From assembly GCA_033439685.1 (NCBI GenBank), contig JAUEDM010000005.1:3906001-3970000 (forward strand): DNA of 64,000 nt, in the 5' to 3' direction. A program made the position numbers and the translations under genes. A model generated the notes under the pieces. The model worked only from the letters and a program-made list of their open reading frames with translations. It had not been told where the DNA came from and did not search any database. The DNA is from Apodospora peruviana. Its lineage: Eukaryota; Ascomycota; Sordariomycetes; Sordariales; Lasiosphaeriaceae. This document shows, in pieces, positions 20,382-29,911 of the stretch; the first letter of the stretch is position 1; the number at the start of each line of letters is the position of its first letter.

Positions 20382-20472
20382 GGGCCGCTGGTCTAGTGGT
20401 ATGATTCTCGCTTAGGGTTTTCAACCTGAGCATTCTTGCGAGAGGTCCCGGGTTCAATCCCCGGGTGGCCCC
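20382..20472 (+). tRNA. tRNA-Pro (AGG) with 19-nt intron
   Basis: A cloverleaf can be folded. The acceptor stem is GGGCCGC with GTGGCCC, followed by discriminator C at 20472. The D arm contains TGGTCTAGTGGTATGATT. The anticodon stem is CTCGC with GCGAG, and the anticodon AGG is at 20414-20416. The T arm is CCGGG-TTCAATC-CCCGG. A 19-nt intron (20418-20436) lies one base 3' of the anticodon, the standard place. It contains CCT, able to pair with the anticodon as in other nuclear tRNA introns. A T run follows (TTCTTTTTG), a plausible Pol III terminator. Confidence 0.95.
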
Positions 20473-20605
20473 ATTCTTTTTGCGACTTTGTGTCCTTTTG
20501 TTTGACAGCCTTCATTCGTTCTTTCTATGTGCGTACGATGTTCATCGGCCTTCATATATCCAGATGCAAGCCCAACGCATTCATTCCAACTACAACTCAT
20601 TGTGA

Positions 20606-22243
20606 TCACTCCTTCCCATGCCTCGGCCTCGTCACCACCTTCAACACATTCAAGCTCCCATTCCCCAGATAAAACACCCCGTTCCTGTACCCTGTCCCAA
20701 ACAACACATACTCGCCCACCACCGCAATCCCGCCCTGGAAACTCGTATCCATCTCCATCTCTTTGATGATCTGCCCCGTCACCTTCTCAATAACCACCAG
20801 CGACCCCCTCGAATTATCATAGTCCGACGGCGACCCATCCGAAGTAATCACCCCGGCTTGCGGGTACAGCACCAGACCGCCCGCCACGGTCGGCGGCTGC
20901 AGCGCAATCGCGTTGACCATCAACGTCGCCGGCGTCTCCCAGAGTACTTTCCCGCTAGTAAGCGACGCGGCCCCATACACGCTCGAAGACACATTGAACG
21001 GCAGTCCCCTCCGCGAGTACGGCAGCGTGTAATAGATCCTCTTGTCGTCGACAGCGATCCCCCAACTGATACCGCCGCCCTGCATCTGTGGACTAACATT
21101 CTTCATCCAAACAGTCCTGCCGGAGCTTGCGGAAAACGCATAAATGACTGCATTTTTCTGCCCCACCACGACGATATCATCTTTCAGTCCAGAGGCGTGT
21201 CGCGGAACAAAGGTAGGCGCCATGCCAAAGTCGCCGTCGCGGCCGGGCGGCTCGGACGGACAGTTCTCTTTATCGATCGGAGTCAAAACGCAGGCGCCGT
21301 TCCACGCGTCCATGGGTGTGACACGGCGCACCCAGTTGGTTTTGCCTGACGCAATATCGATGGCGATGACGGCTTCCTGGTTCACGCCCGGCGGTAGGCA
21401 GTCCGACGTCTCGTTGACGCAGTGCGCGTAGGTCGGGGGAAAGCTGTACACGTTACCTGTGCCGAAAAAGACTTGGTTTTCCTGGGGGTCGATGGACGGC
21501 TGGCTGCCCCATACTCCGGCGCCGGACCACCAGACTTCTGAGTTTCCGGCTGGAGGAGAAGGGAGGGTCGGGATGTCCCATTTCACTGTGAATTTGTTCA
21601 TGCGTGCGTTAAAAGTCAGCGCGATCATGTTGCCGATGTAGCTGCAGCAGGGGTAGTCGGGCCAGAACAGCGGCGCGGGCTCCTCGTAGCTAGACGTGCC
21701 GACGAAGATGGTGCCCTTATATACTGTGGGTGAGATAGTCACCACTGCCAAAGGGTGCGGGTTGAGAGACGTCGCTGCGAGGAATTTGCCGGTTAGGCGG
21801 TTGACGGCCACTAGCAACGCATGGGTCTGGGTGCCGAAATACAGAATGTCGCCGTCAATTTGGGGACTTGTGCGGGAGGCTTGGTAGGTCGCTTGCACAG
21901 TTTCTGGCGACAGCGGAGCGAAGTCGTTGATGATTTTGGTCACGTTGAGCATCCATTGCACCTTGCAGGTCGTGTAGTCGAGCGCGACGAAGGACCCGTT
22001 CCATGTCGGGTAGTAGACTGACCGGCCCAACACAACCGGTGTTGCGCTCACGCCGAATTGGTAACTGAGTTGGCAGGTTTGGGTGAGAGAGTTGACGTTG
22101 GAGGTGGTGATGATTTGGCTGTCAGTCCAGCGGTTGTTGTAGATCCCGCCGCCCCAGCCGGCCCATGATGCTTGTTGTGAGCCGCCTGCGAGGGCTAGAC
22201 TTGCCGTTGCTAGCAAGCTGACGAGAACCTGTGGTGATAGCAT
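20606..22243 (-). CDS. Secreted PQQ-binding-like beta-propeller protein
   Basis: A single exon of 545 residues with a signal peptide (MLSPQVLVSLLATASLALAG). The body is a repeated beta-propeller of the quinoprotein dehydrogenase fold. Blades show the alternating patterns ATPVVLGRSVYYPTWNGSFV, SPQIDGDILYFGTQTHALLV, QPSIDPQENQVFFGTGNVYS and AVIYAFSASSGRTVWMKNVS, each ending in a W- or G-rich turn. Family relatives are annotated as quinoprotein alcohol dehydrogenase-like or polyvinyl-alcohol dehydrogenase-like. Whether PQQ is bound or the enzyme is active cannot be told. N-glycosylation sequons are frequent, consistent with secretion. The start is fixed by the signal peptide. Confidence 0.82.
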   Translation of the reverse strand: MLSPQVLVSLLATASLALAGGSQQASWAGWGGGIYNNRWTDSQIITTSNVNSLTQTCQLSYQFGVSATPVVLGRSVYYPTWNGSFVALDYTTCKVQWMLNVTKIINDFAPLSPETVQATYQASRTSPQIDGDILYFGTQTHALLVAVNRLTGKFLAATSLNPHPLAVVTISPTVYKGTIFVGTSSYEEPAPLFWPDYPCCSYIGNMIALTFNARMNKFTVKWDIPTLPSPPAGNSEVWWSGAGVWGSQPSIDPQENQVFFGTGNVYSFPPTYAHCVNETSDCLPPGVNQEAVIAIDIASGKTNWVRRVTPMDAWNGACVLTPIDKENCPSEPPGRDGDFGMAPTFVPRHASGLKDDIVVVGQKNAVIYAFSASSGRTVWMKNVSPQMQGGGISWGIAVDDKRIYYTLPYSRRGLPFNVSSSVYGAASLTSGKVLWETPATLMVNAIALQPPTVAGGLVLYPQAGVITSDGSPSDYDNSRGSLVVIEKVTGQIIKEMEMDTSFQGGIAVVGEYVLFGTGYRNGVFYLGNGSLNVLKVVTRPRHGKE

Positions 22244-22740
22244 ATTTGCTGATGATCGTCGGCCAACGCCCAGCTATTGCATGCATCGTGAGCCGAGCAG
22301 AGGGAAGGAAGAGAGTATTTACGAGTCGAGAAGAGTCAAAGCTGCACGGAGAGAACACAACTGCTGAGTTGGTTCCCTGTTGATCGATAAGGAAGGTGTC
22401 CAATAATGATATGCATGCACAATCACATAAGGTCGTCTTACCACCATCTTGTCTGCTGCCAAGACGTGGCGATGACTGCTCAGAACGAGCTCCGAACCGG
22501 GTGTGGTTGCAGTGAACCTGCATAATAAAAGTGAGAACCCGGCGCGGGTGCAGCCTTTTGTATATGGCCGCCGAAATCTCATTGGAGGAACCATTCTGCT
22601 ATTGGTCTATTGAAAGCCAGACGGCCGGTCATAGTGGTTTCTTGCAGCTGACAGCTTGACCTCGTTACAACCCTTTGCTCACCTCACAGGCGATAGCTTG
22701 GATTGTGACAGCAGTGATGGAGGCCAGAGGGCAGCATGTA
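22244..22740. promoter_or_regulatory. Upstream region of the beta-propeller gene
   Basis: About 500 bases 5' of the beta-propeller gene, ending at a MITE. No gene was recognised. It marks the left border of the decayed island. Confidence 0.45.
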
Positions 22741-23044
22741 CACCATTAATTACACGGTAAATGGTCCAACCTCAGGCTGGTACATGCAAGAAGGGCTTCA
22801 AATACTTTCTCATGATCGACTTCCGCTGACTGAAACTGCAAGTAGAGGATGTTTACAACGCTTGCAGGGTCTTTTCTTAGGTTCTCTCGGGTTTAAATTA
22901 TGCTATTATTCAGGTCAATTCGTTATTTAATCCAAGTTTCACAATAAGACAAATTAAATGTATATATAAACATTCTAAGGCACCAAGAAAGTCTGATACA
23001 GGGCATGGGCGAGTATAGAATAGACTATTTACCAGGGAAGAGTG
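22741..23044. mobile_element. TA-flanked MITE family, copy A (304 bp, most diverged)
   Basis: The left end CACCATTAATTACACGGTAAA and the right end (inverted) CACTCTTCCCTGGTAAATAG are diverged terminal inverted repeats of the type seen in copies B and C. TA flanks both sides (22739-22740 and 23045-23046). There is no coding capacity. The 60 bases after the right end (TTGTTTGTTATCTGTTCTGG ...) also match those after copy B, so a larger segment was duplicated. Confidence 0.55.
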
Positions 23045-23928
23045 TACCATTGTTTGTTATCTGTTCTGGTCTGAAAGCCTTAACTTATTGTTGAGAATTA
23101 CGATATAGACCGTCGTCCTATTTTCGATTGTAGAAAGTACCGCTCTTATCTTTTCGACTAAATACCGACGGCCAATGCTCCTCCACATGCTGGACTGCCC
23201 ATGTTGATTGCGGTTGTGCAAAATCGTTCGTTGATATCCATGGGGTCAGTATCATCTTCATCCTCTAGCTCTTCCTTCGGCGCCATTGAAGAATTACATT
23301 TACTGGGGACATCAGCGTCTCCATCCTGCTGAGCCTCGCCATCGTTCTGACTTGTCAAGCCCACGATCGCCTCTGGTTGGGGCGTAGTGCCCGTACCCGA
23401 TCTCGGAGCGTTTAAGTGGTTGATCGCTTGCTTTTATTATAGCAATAATACTCCGACAAGTTAGAGGAACCCCCCTTTCCATGTGCTTGTAAAGATTGAC
23501 CAAGCCCCGATTAGATACCTATGTAAAGAATATATTGTTTCTGGCTTCAAAGACTTGGGCGAATTACTGATATCCATATTGCCCAAAAGCAGTTGCCCGC
23601 AACATCGCCCCAATTTACCGTTAACTCTCCCAATAACTATATATATTTTACCAGAATGGCCAACGGCCAAGTTCTTCGCTGATCCCCATACCCACGAGCC
23701 TCACTTAGGTTCCGCGCAGGAGTGGTAGTAACTGGTCCGCTGCTACCAGTCGAAGGTCCCGTAGTATTTGCGTCTCTCCTTGTCGGGCCAGGATATTGGT
23801 ACCCGGTACCCCATGGTTGACAGGGCCGCAACTAGCCTGGCCTGAAGCCGAGCTCGAGCCCAGCAAACGACGAGGGCGAAGTTATACTCGGAAACCCGGT
23901 CTATCTCGTTCCTGTCGTAATGGATCAT
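23045..23928 (-). pseudogene. Decayed coding remnant in accessory island
   Basis: On the minus strand a protein-like stretch, DRNEIDRVSEYNFALVVCWA followed by RARLQARLVAALSTMGYRVP, runs from 23928 to a stop at 23743. Just upstream (about 23950-24010) the same frame reads VYLQWHAC, a TGA, then TPQQARDEAMIHYDRNEID, suggesting one interrupted ORF. A second short acidic segment (EELEDEDDTDPMDINERF) lies at 23158-23364. I do not recognise the family. Composition and continuity across the stop suggest a dead gene, not noise. Confidence 0.35.
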
Positions 23929-24140
23929 TGCCTCATCACGGGCTTGCTGGGGCGTTCAGCAGGCGTGCCACTGGAGGTACACAAATAGCAACATTGTTGC
24001 GGGTTCCAGTCAGACCCTCTCAGGGCCAGTCTGTGCTCGTTGGAACCGCCGAGGAATTTGTTGCTCGTCCCAATTCTCGTTGCGGCCCTTTCCTGGGCAA
24101 TAAATAGAGCAAGGCTTTCTTGCCCGCTGTTGATATTTTT

Positions 24141-24990
24141 CTAGGGAAAGTTATCTTCCCTACTTACTATTTTGCCATTCTCGTCAGCGTCGCCATGATT
24201 GAAGTGGTGATCTTCATCGGCGTCGTCTTCTTCGCCCATATCAGGGGAATACTCTTCATCATCGTCATTATTCTCGTCGATTGGGGCGGAGTAACTGGCG
24301 TCATCGTCGTGGGCGATGGCGGCTTGCTCATAGTTGTCATCCTCTTCGGAGTCGATGGTAGCAAGCTTGGCTCGCTTTGCCGGGCCAATGCTCTGGGCAG
24401 CTGGTCTCTTGCCTCCCTGGGAGGGAGCAGAACGGCTTTCGGGTCTCATTGAAGGAAGAATAGTACGTCTCGTCGTAAACACTTCGAATTGTAGCGAATG
24501 CTACCTCTCCGGCTGGCAGAAAGTTGGTAAGCCTGTAATCACGCGCCGCTCTCGTCACCGTCCAAACCTCCTTCAAGGGGCCCCATTGGGGTTGGCTGCA
24601 TCCTAGTATAATCTCATATCTCTCGGCGGCCGGGGGGAGAGGGAGTGGTAGCGGATATAGGGTGACGAAGGCCATTGTGGGGCGGCCCCCAACACTCTCC
24701 ATGATGGCTTTCTCGACATCACACTTGGGCATGTATCTCATGGCATATCCCAACATGCTACTCGCATCAAGTCCTTTGTGATGGGACAAGGAGACTTCGA
24801 TTTCGTCAGTATAAGTGGCAACGCCTACCTATGTCTTGATGAGATGAACATGGCAATACCTGGTAGAACTTACATAGTATAGAGTTCGCCGTCTCCTCGT
24901 CTACTATAGACAGATCTAGATGCTCCAACAGCGCCTGGTGCAACAGCTGATAAGGTCTAACCCGAATTGTCGAATAGTCAAGTCTATGAC
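24141..24990 (-). pseudogene. Hypothetical gene, probably frameshifted
   Basis: Two overlapping minus-strand frames look like one broken protein. The upstream part (about 24990-24500) reads RPYQLLHQALLEHLDLSIVD, an intron of about 60 nt, then HHKGLDASSMLGYAMRYMPK and WTVTRAARDYRLTNFLPAGE. The downstream part, one frame away, reads TTRRTILPSMRPESRSAPSQ, a nuclear-localisation-like KRPAAQSIGPAKRAKL and a very acidic Asp/Glu tail ending at 24141. No intron of acceptable size joins them, so a one-base shift near 24483 is the simplest explanation. No ATG start was found in frame. The family is not recognised. The 5' leader module at 25128-25370 lies upstream. Confidence 0.35.
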
Positions 24991-25127
24991 TGACTGGTCA
25001 AATACTAGAGAAACGATCTGAAGTTGCCGAAAGAGAAAAATGAAGGGTGGGGGCTTGGAGAGCAGCGTTGGCGTAAGAGACAGTATCGTTGGATGACGGA
25101 AGGAAATCGTTGAAGTGGGAGCATCGG

Positions 25128-25370
25128 CGGACGACGGAGGGAAACTTTACATGGTACAATTTGCCACTAACGCTCTTGGTGAGTCATCCTTCCAAGTTTA
25201 TTAGTATGAGCCACTGGGTTTGCGGGTGAAACTGGATGTGAGGAGGAGTTAACCTTATCGTTCCGCTTTAGACAAGTCCGTTCGGAATTTGAGTGAAAGG
25301 TAAATTTAGTGCAGGAGTCAGGACCCGGCCTTTAATTTGGGCGGTGTGCGGGCAATTACTGAATTCAAGT
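25128..25370 (-). repeat. Shared 5' leader module, copy 1
   Basis: Read on the minus strand the module ends in ATGACTCACCAAGAGCGTTAG (ATG at 25187), a seven-codon frame including the stop. It shares blocks with 26964-27217 and 35284-35515, for example GGTGAGTCATnC, AACCTTATCGTTCCGCT and GGGCGGTGTGC(C)GGGCAATT on the plus strand. It borders MITE copy B. Confidence 0.6.
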
Positions 25371-25374
25371 CATA

Positions 25375-25660
25375 CACCATTCCACGGTAAATGCATCCAC
25401 GGCTTGAAAATGATGCAGTGACAGGCTAAAGGCAAGCCAGAGACAGAATCACAATAGTCATCGATGACCTTGTAAGGGTCGTAGCTCGTGACTTTTCAGG
25501 ACTCCTACTAGCCATCCTGGAAATACTTATTAAAGTAGCGAAGATTCCTTGTAAAAATATCGTCTTAGGCCTCCGCAGCCGATTGCAAAATATGTCACGG
25601 ATAATAATCTTACAGGGTTTTGTAAAATACTTGATGACTACTATTTGCCGTGGAATGGTG
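25375..25660. mobile_element. TA-flanked MITE family, copy B (286 bp)
   Basis: The ends are CACCATTCCACGGTAAATG and, inverted from the right, CACCATTCCACGGCAAATAG, flanked by TA at 25373-25374 and 25661-25662. It has no coding capacity. The core (about 25490-25610) is the reverse complement of the core of copy C (TATCCGTnACAT...TTTCCAGGATGGCT), so the element inserted in the opposite orientation. Confidence 0.75.
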
Positions 25661-26072
25661 TACTATTGTTTGTTATCTCTTCTAGTTTCAAAGCCTTGAC
25701 TTATTGTTGTGAATTACGATCGTGGTGTCCGTACCTCCAAGAATAAAGAGAATTCATTATTATTTGATATTAGAGAAAAGTTAAAATAGGGTAATGATGA
25801 ACAGAGTCGGCCAAAATCATCGTCCCGGAATCTATTTAACGGGACGTCTTTCTGTCCTTCTCTGAAAACTTTCCCCTTCTCCGTGCCCATAAAAAGTCAA
25901 CCCTGTTAACCGCAAATACAATCTTAATCGCACCCCCGTACACCAACGTCCGCGGCTAGACTCAAGCTACTCGGTCCCTCTGAAGACGATCAAGGCGAAC
26001 GGGCTTGTAGAATGTAATCTGACCCCAATCAACGTGGTAATTTGGGCCAAAGTCCCCCAGCTTGTCCGCAAG
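25661..26072. other. Spacer in accessory island
   Basis: About 400 AT-rich bases between MITE B and the next broken gene. The first 60 bases match the right flank of MITE A. Nothing else was recognised. Confidence 0.4.
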
Positions 26073-26919
26073 TCACGCACAGAAAACCCGCTGGTCTTGC
26101 TCCTCGTCAAGTGGAGCTGGCAGCCAACCGTATTCGTCGTCAGGGACAGTGAGCTCCTCCCACGTGCCTGGTTCGAAAGGACGCATATTGTAGACGGCGT
26201 AAACACCATCAATGTGTCCATCTGTACCAACTCGCGCAACAAGAACAAATCCCGTGCTTTTCCATTCCAACTCCTTGGCCCTTGCATCATCGAGCTCCTC
26301 GTCGTTTCCGGTCCCAGTCATGGGCCTGAAGAATTCAACAGTGAATCTGTCAAGACACTCTCCTGAGGATAGCAACAAAGTCGTGTAACTCGTGTTTTAA
26401 GGGGTTTGATGGGTATACGTACCAATGAGCCCCGTCAATACCGGCGGCGTACTGCAGGCGCCCAAGTTGCGTAAATGCAAACTCTTCCTTCCCCTCGGTG
26501 TCTTTGAACGAAAGGAAAAAGTTGATAAACTCGATCTTGCGCTTCCACTTGTCGTTGTCTGCTTGGAGGAGAAGTCCATCGGGGAAAAACCGGTAGAGAT
26601 GGTGATGATCGCGGCCAACCGGAAACCATGGTTTGATTATTCTCTCAAAGGCCACCCCAATGTTTCCGTAGATAGACCTGGTGAGCAGAATCGAGGAGTC
26701 AATGATGTCGATGATCTCCTCGTGCGTAAGTTTCGGCTGGTCGAGGTCGTCCTCGTGAGTGCGAATCTCGTGGCCGTACCACTCGAGAAATTGGATACAT
26801 TCCCGGTAGTCGGGGAATAAGGAGGGTATCAAGGTGTAAAGAGCGTCATGATGGCTGGTCAATCTCTCGTAGGCTCTCTCTTAGGCTCTCTCGAAGGCCC
26901 TCGGGCTCTCATCGTCCAT
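26073..26919 (-). pseudogene. Hypothetical gene with early stop codon
   Basis: Reading from the only upstream ATG (26919) gives MDDESPRAFERA, then TAA at 26881-26883, then ERAYERLTSHHDALYTLIPS in the same frame. The stop lies in a short GAGAGAGCCTA repeat, where a neighbouring copy has TAC. Beyond it the frame is open. An intron at about 26363-26441 (GTATTG...CTCAG) restores phase, and the protein ends GWLPAPLDEEQDQRVFCA, about 236 residues downstream of the stop. Segments such as FPDYRECIQFLEWYGHEIRT and ITEFF-like acidic text give no family I recognise. No other in-frame ATG precedes the body, so translation is doubtful. It lies just downstream of leader module copy 2. Confidence 0.45.
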
Positions 26920-26963
26920 TTTGCCTGCCGTTGCGCCGGTTGTGTCAGTTAGGAGGGCTTGGA

Positions 26964-27217
26964 TCGTTGGACGACGGAAGGTATCTTAAATAGTACAACT
27001 TGCCATTTAACGTTCTCGGTGAGTCATTCGTTCCAAAGTATATTAGCATAAACCACGAAAGTCAAAATAACGAGTGAAGGAGGCTTGCGGGCCAACCTAG
27101 TCTAGATGTAAGGAGGAGCTAACCTTATCGTTCCGCTCGAGGCAAGAATTTGAGTAAGACACAAATTTGGTACAGGACTCGGCCTTTTATTGGGGCGGTG
27201 TGCCGGGCAATTGTTTA
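26964..27217 (-). repeat. Shared 5' leader module, copy 2
   Basis: It contains the same blocks as copy 1. The minus-strand ATGACTCACC starts at 27027 and is closed after six sense codons by TAA. It borders MITE copy C, as copy 1 borders MITE B. Confidence 0.6.
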
Positions 27218-27219
27218 TA

Positions 27220-27449
27220 CACCATTTTACAGTACATAGTAGCCATCGAGTAACTTTACAAAAACCTTTTAAGGTTCTTATCCGTAACATCTTCTGCGAT
27301 CGGCTGCAAGGGCCTGCCTGAGACGGCATTTACAAGGAATCTTTGCTGCTTAAATATGTATTTCCAGGATGGCTACCAGGTGCCTGAAAACTCACGAGCT
27401 AGGACCCCTTGGAAAGTACTCGATGTCTACTATTTATCGTGGAATGGTG
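27220..27449. mobile_element. TA-flanked MITE family, copy C (230 bp)
   Basis: The left end is CACCATTTTACAGTACATAG and the inverted right end CACCATTCCACGATAAATAG; both continue into TAG-CATCGAGTA, giving inverted repeats of about 35 bp. TA lies at 27218-27219 and 27450-27451. There is no coding capacity. The core is inverted relative to copy B. Confidence 0.75.
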
Positions 27450-27451
27450 TA

Positions 27452-27936
27452 CTCCGGCGCCGTTGGAGTGGGTCGGACCCGAACCGGGCAGGGAGTGTCG
27501 CGAGAATCGGTGACCGAATGACAACACGGGCTTGGCAGGGTAAAAGAATAATGCAAGATTACCAGGTACCTATGGTGGCCAATCGGTTCACTGTTTATTT
27601 CCCAGAAGAGCAAGTGCTTTGGCTGGCGGAAAGAGCCGAAGGTGGTTCGCATGGCACATCGCCACAGACTGTTCCTGCCTTCGTTGGCTCAGCACGTCAT
27701 TTCGAGCTCCACTGACGAGCAACTCTCCCCGCCGCCAAGCGGCAGCTCCCTTCCCTGTCATACCTGCCTCTTCTTCCCATTCTATCCTTTGCCAGGTCTC
27801 CCGATGTTTTCGTCTCTGTTGAATCTCCATTACGAACAACTCATGCAAATTATTGTTGTACGGATGTACTGTGGTGTTACACTTCCCCCAATCACCATCC
27901 TCACCATCCCCGCTATCCGTTGTTGACGGGGCCACT
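27452..27936. other. Spacer between MITE C and the MFS gene
   Basis: About 485 bases without a convincing gene; overlapping frames on the minus strand look random. It would include the 3' UTR of the MFS transporter. Confidence 0.4.
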
Positions 27937-29911
27937 TCACGTCTTTCTCTGCAAACTTCCTGTTCTCTGTGCCCATGAAAAGACGAAAGCCAACAGAGCG
28001 AAGCCACTCGACGCCGCAAACGCAATCTTGATCGCATCACCGTACAGCACTCTGACCGCAGCCTCTGTTTCCACCGGCAACTCTTGCAGCGCATAGATGG
28101 ATTTCCTCAACTTCTCAATGAGCTTGCCGGAAAGACGTCTGTCAGCAGCTGTCATGCATTGTTGGTTACAGAACATGCAAAACGAACCTCGTCTGTCGCA
28201 TCATCCCCCAGTACCTCGGATAGCCTTGTGGCCAAAACGTTCTGGACGATTGCTGCAGCCACCGTCACGCCATATATTGATCCCAGAGAGCGGATCAAGT
28301 ACACGACTGATGTCGCTACTGCTTGCTCTGCATCGACGATACGAGGTTAGTCTAATCCCAACCCCCAACCCCCAACCCCCAGAGTTTCTTACCTGTATGT
28401 TCAAACAATGAGACGAAGCTGAAGAGCACGCTTGGATTCGTTAGACCGAGACCCATATTTGCCGGCACGAGATATAAGAACTCCTTCCAACGCGAACCGG
28501 TCGACCCCATTGTTATCGCAAGCAGATTTCCGATAAGCATTAGTGCTGTACCAATGCGCACGTTGTATGACAACCGACAACCGCGATGCATCAACGAGCC
28601 AGCAATCACACCACCCACTGGCGTGGCCAGCGAAGGAACGATGAGCCGCATACCTGCAACCGCCGGCGAGTCTCCACGAACAGCTTGGAAATACAAGGGG
28701 ACCATGAACATGTACTGTGATGCCAAGGCCTTTGGTTAGCATTTGGTGCATGTTGAAAAGGTGGCATTACAGCACTCACAGCGTAGGCCGACATGCCTGA
28801 AAAGACATTGGTCAGCTGAACCGCCACTGGCTGCCAGCCATTCAACATCCGCAACGGAATCATTGGTATGGCCCTCGTCTCAGCTTCAATCAGGATAAAT
28901 GCTGCCAACAACAATCCGCTCCCAACGAGGGTGGCAATCACTGGCAAGCTGTTCCACGAATACTCGTTCCCACCAAAGCTCAACCCGACGAGCTGGGCGA
29001 CCAGCCCGATAACAAGAACGAGTGCGCCCGAGACGTCTAGGTGTCTAAAAGCAGAGCGAAACTGACGTTTAGGATCCAACTTGAAGATTGTGTGAGGAGG
29101 ATTCTCCAGCACATAGTAGCCAACTACCAATGCGAGTATAGACACAGGGACCTGAAGGAGAAAGCACCATCTCCAGCCGATGCCGTCGACAAAGACTCCA
29201 CCAAGAGATGCACCTAGCACGGCGCCAAACCCGACGAGAATGTTTTGCATTGCCTGGTACATGCCTCGTTGTCTGAACGGGATAATGTCGGAGTTGATGA
29301 CGGTTGCTGGAGGAAGTTAGCAAGTGCTTTTCCAACCCCAAGTTGGGTCACTATCGGTTACTCACCCATGGTGATCAGCCCTCCTCCACCAAACCCAGTC
29401 AGTGCCCTCATCATGTTCAAGGCGAGCATGCTCTGAGCCACCGAACACCCAAAACAGCCCAACATGAAGGTCACAGTGGATACAAAGAAGCAGATGCGTC
29501 TCCCAAACATGTCAGAAAAGCGACCATAGAGCGGTTGAAAGGCGGTGCTTGTGATCAAGTAGGACGTTGTCAGCCATGCCGCATTGTTGGCAGCGCTGAA
29601 GTCAGAGCTGATGGCGGCGTACGTCGAAGCCGTGATGGTTCCATCGAAGCCCGAGAGGAACACATTTGCCCATAACGCTGTTTTGAGTTAGCCATCTTTT
29701 CAGTGTCTGCTGCCTTCATCTTCTTTCTCCGGATGATCTTACCGGTCTCGATCCACCAGAATCCAGCAGAGGGTGTCCACGTATCTTCGGAGTGGGATTC
29801 TGGAAACGTGACATAAACCGGCTTTGACGTTTGGGACTCCAGAAGAGGAGTCGTTTCGTCGGATATGGACTCAACCAAACCTGCACCGTCATTGTTGGTT
29901 CTTTTTTGCAT
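27937..29911 (-). CDS. MFS transporter, vacuolar basic amino acid/multidrug type
   Basis: Exons 29743-29911, 29366-29677, 28780-29306, 28393-28714, 28188-28327 and 27937-28122 give 551 residues. The cytosolic N-terminus carries an acidic dileucine-like signal (SDETTPLLE), typical of vacuolar membrane carriers. The MFS motifs follow: FLSGFDGTITASTYAAI (first helix with the DGTI signature), PLYGRFSDMFGRR (motif A), RALTGFGGGGLITM and GVFVDGIGWRWCF. About 14 hydrophobic segments place it in the DHA2/VBA-FNX1 group, which exports drugs or moves basic amino acids into the vacuole. The substrate cannot be read from sequence. The fourth intron holds a G-rich run on the coding strand. The last intron is best placed with acceptor ...GGCAAG before CTCATTGAG. 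No partner genes flank it. Confidence 0.87.
28357..28380 (-). repeat. G-quadruplex-prone G-run in an MFS intron
   Basis: On the coding (minus) strand the intron between exons 4 and 5 contains three runs of five G and one of three G, each separated by TT. This fits the four-run pattern of an intramolecular G-quadruplex. Confidence 0.7.

Noticed and set aside
16429..22243. Secondary-metabolite gene cluster suggested by a GST beside a beta-propeller oxidase-like protein
   Set aside because: No PKS, NRPS, terpene synthase, P450 or RiPP precursor was seen nearby; neighbours are a transposon and secreted proteins.
24120..24452. Hydrophobic plus-strand frame with several membrane-like segments
   Set aside because: It is the antisense of the acidic Asp/Glu-rich tail on the minus strand, which always reads as Val/Ile/Leu-rich.
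27588..28094. 168-codon minus-strand frame next to the MFS gene
   Set aside because: Arg-rich random-looking text overlapping the MFS last exon in another frame; no motif.
28357..28380. Internal telomere-like repeat
   Set aside because: The unit is GGGGGTT, too short and not the TTAGGG fungal telomere repeat; it lies inside an intron.
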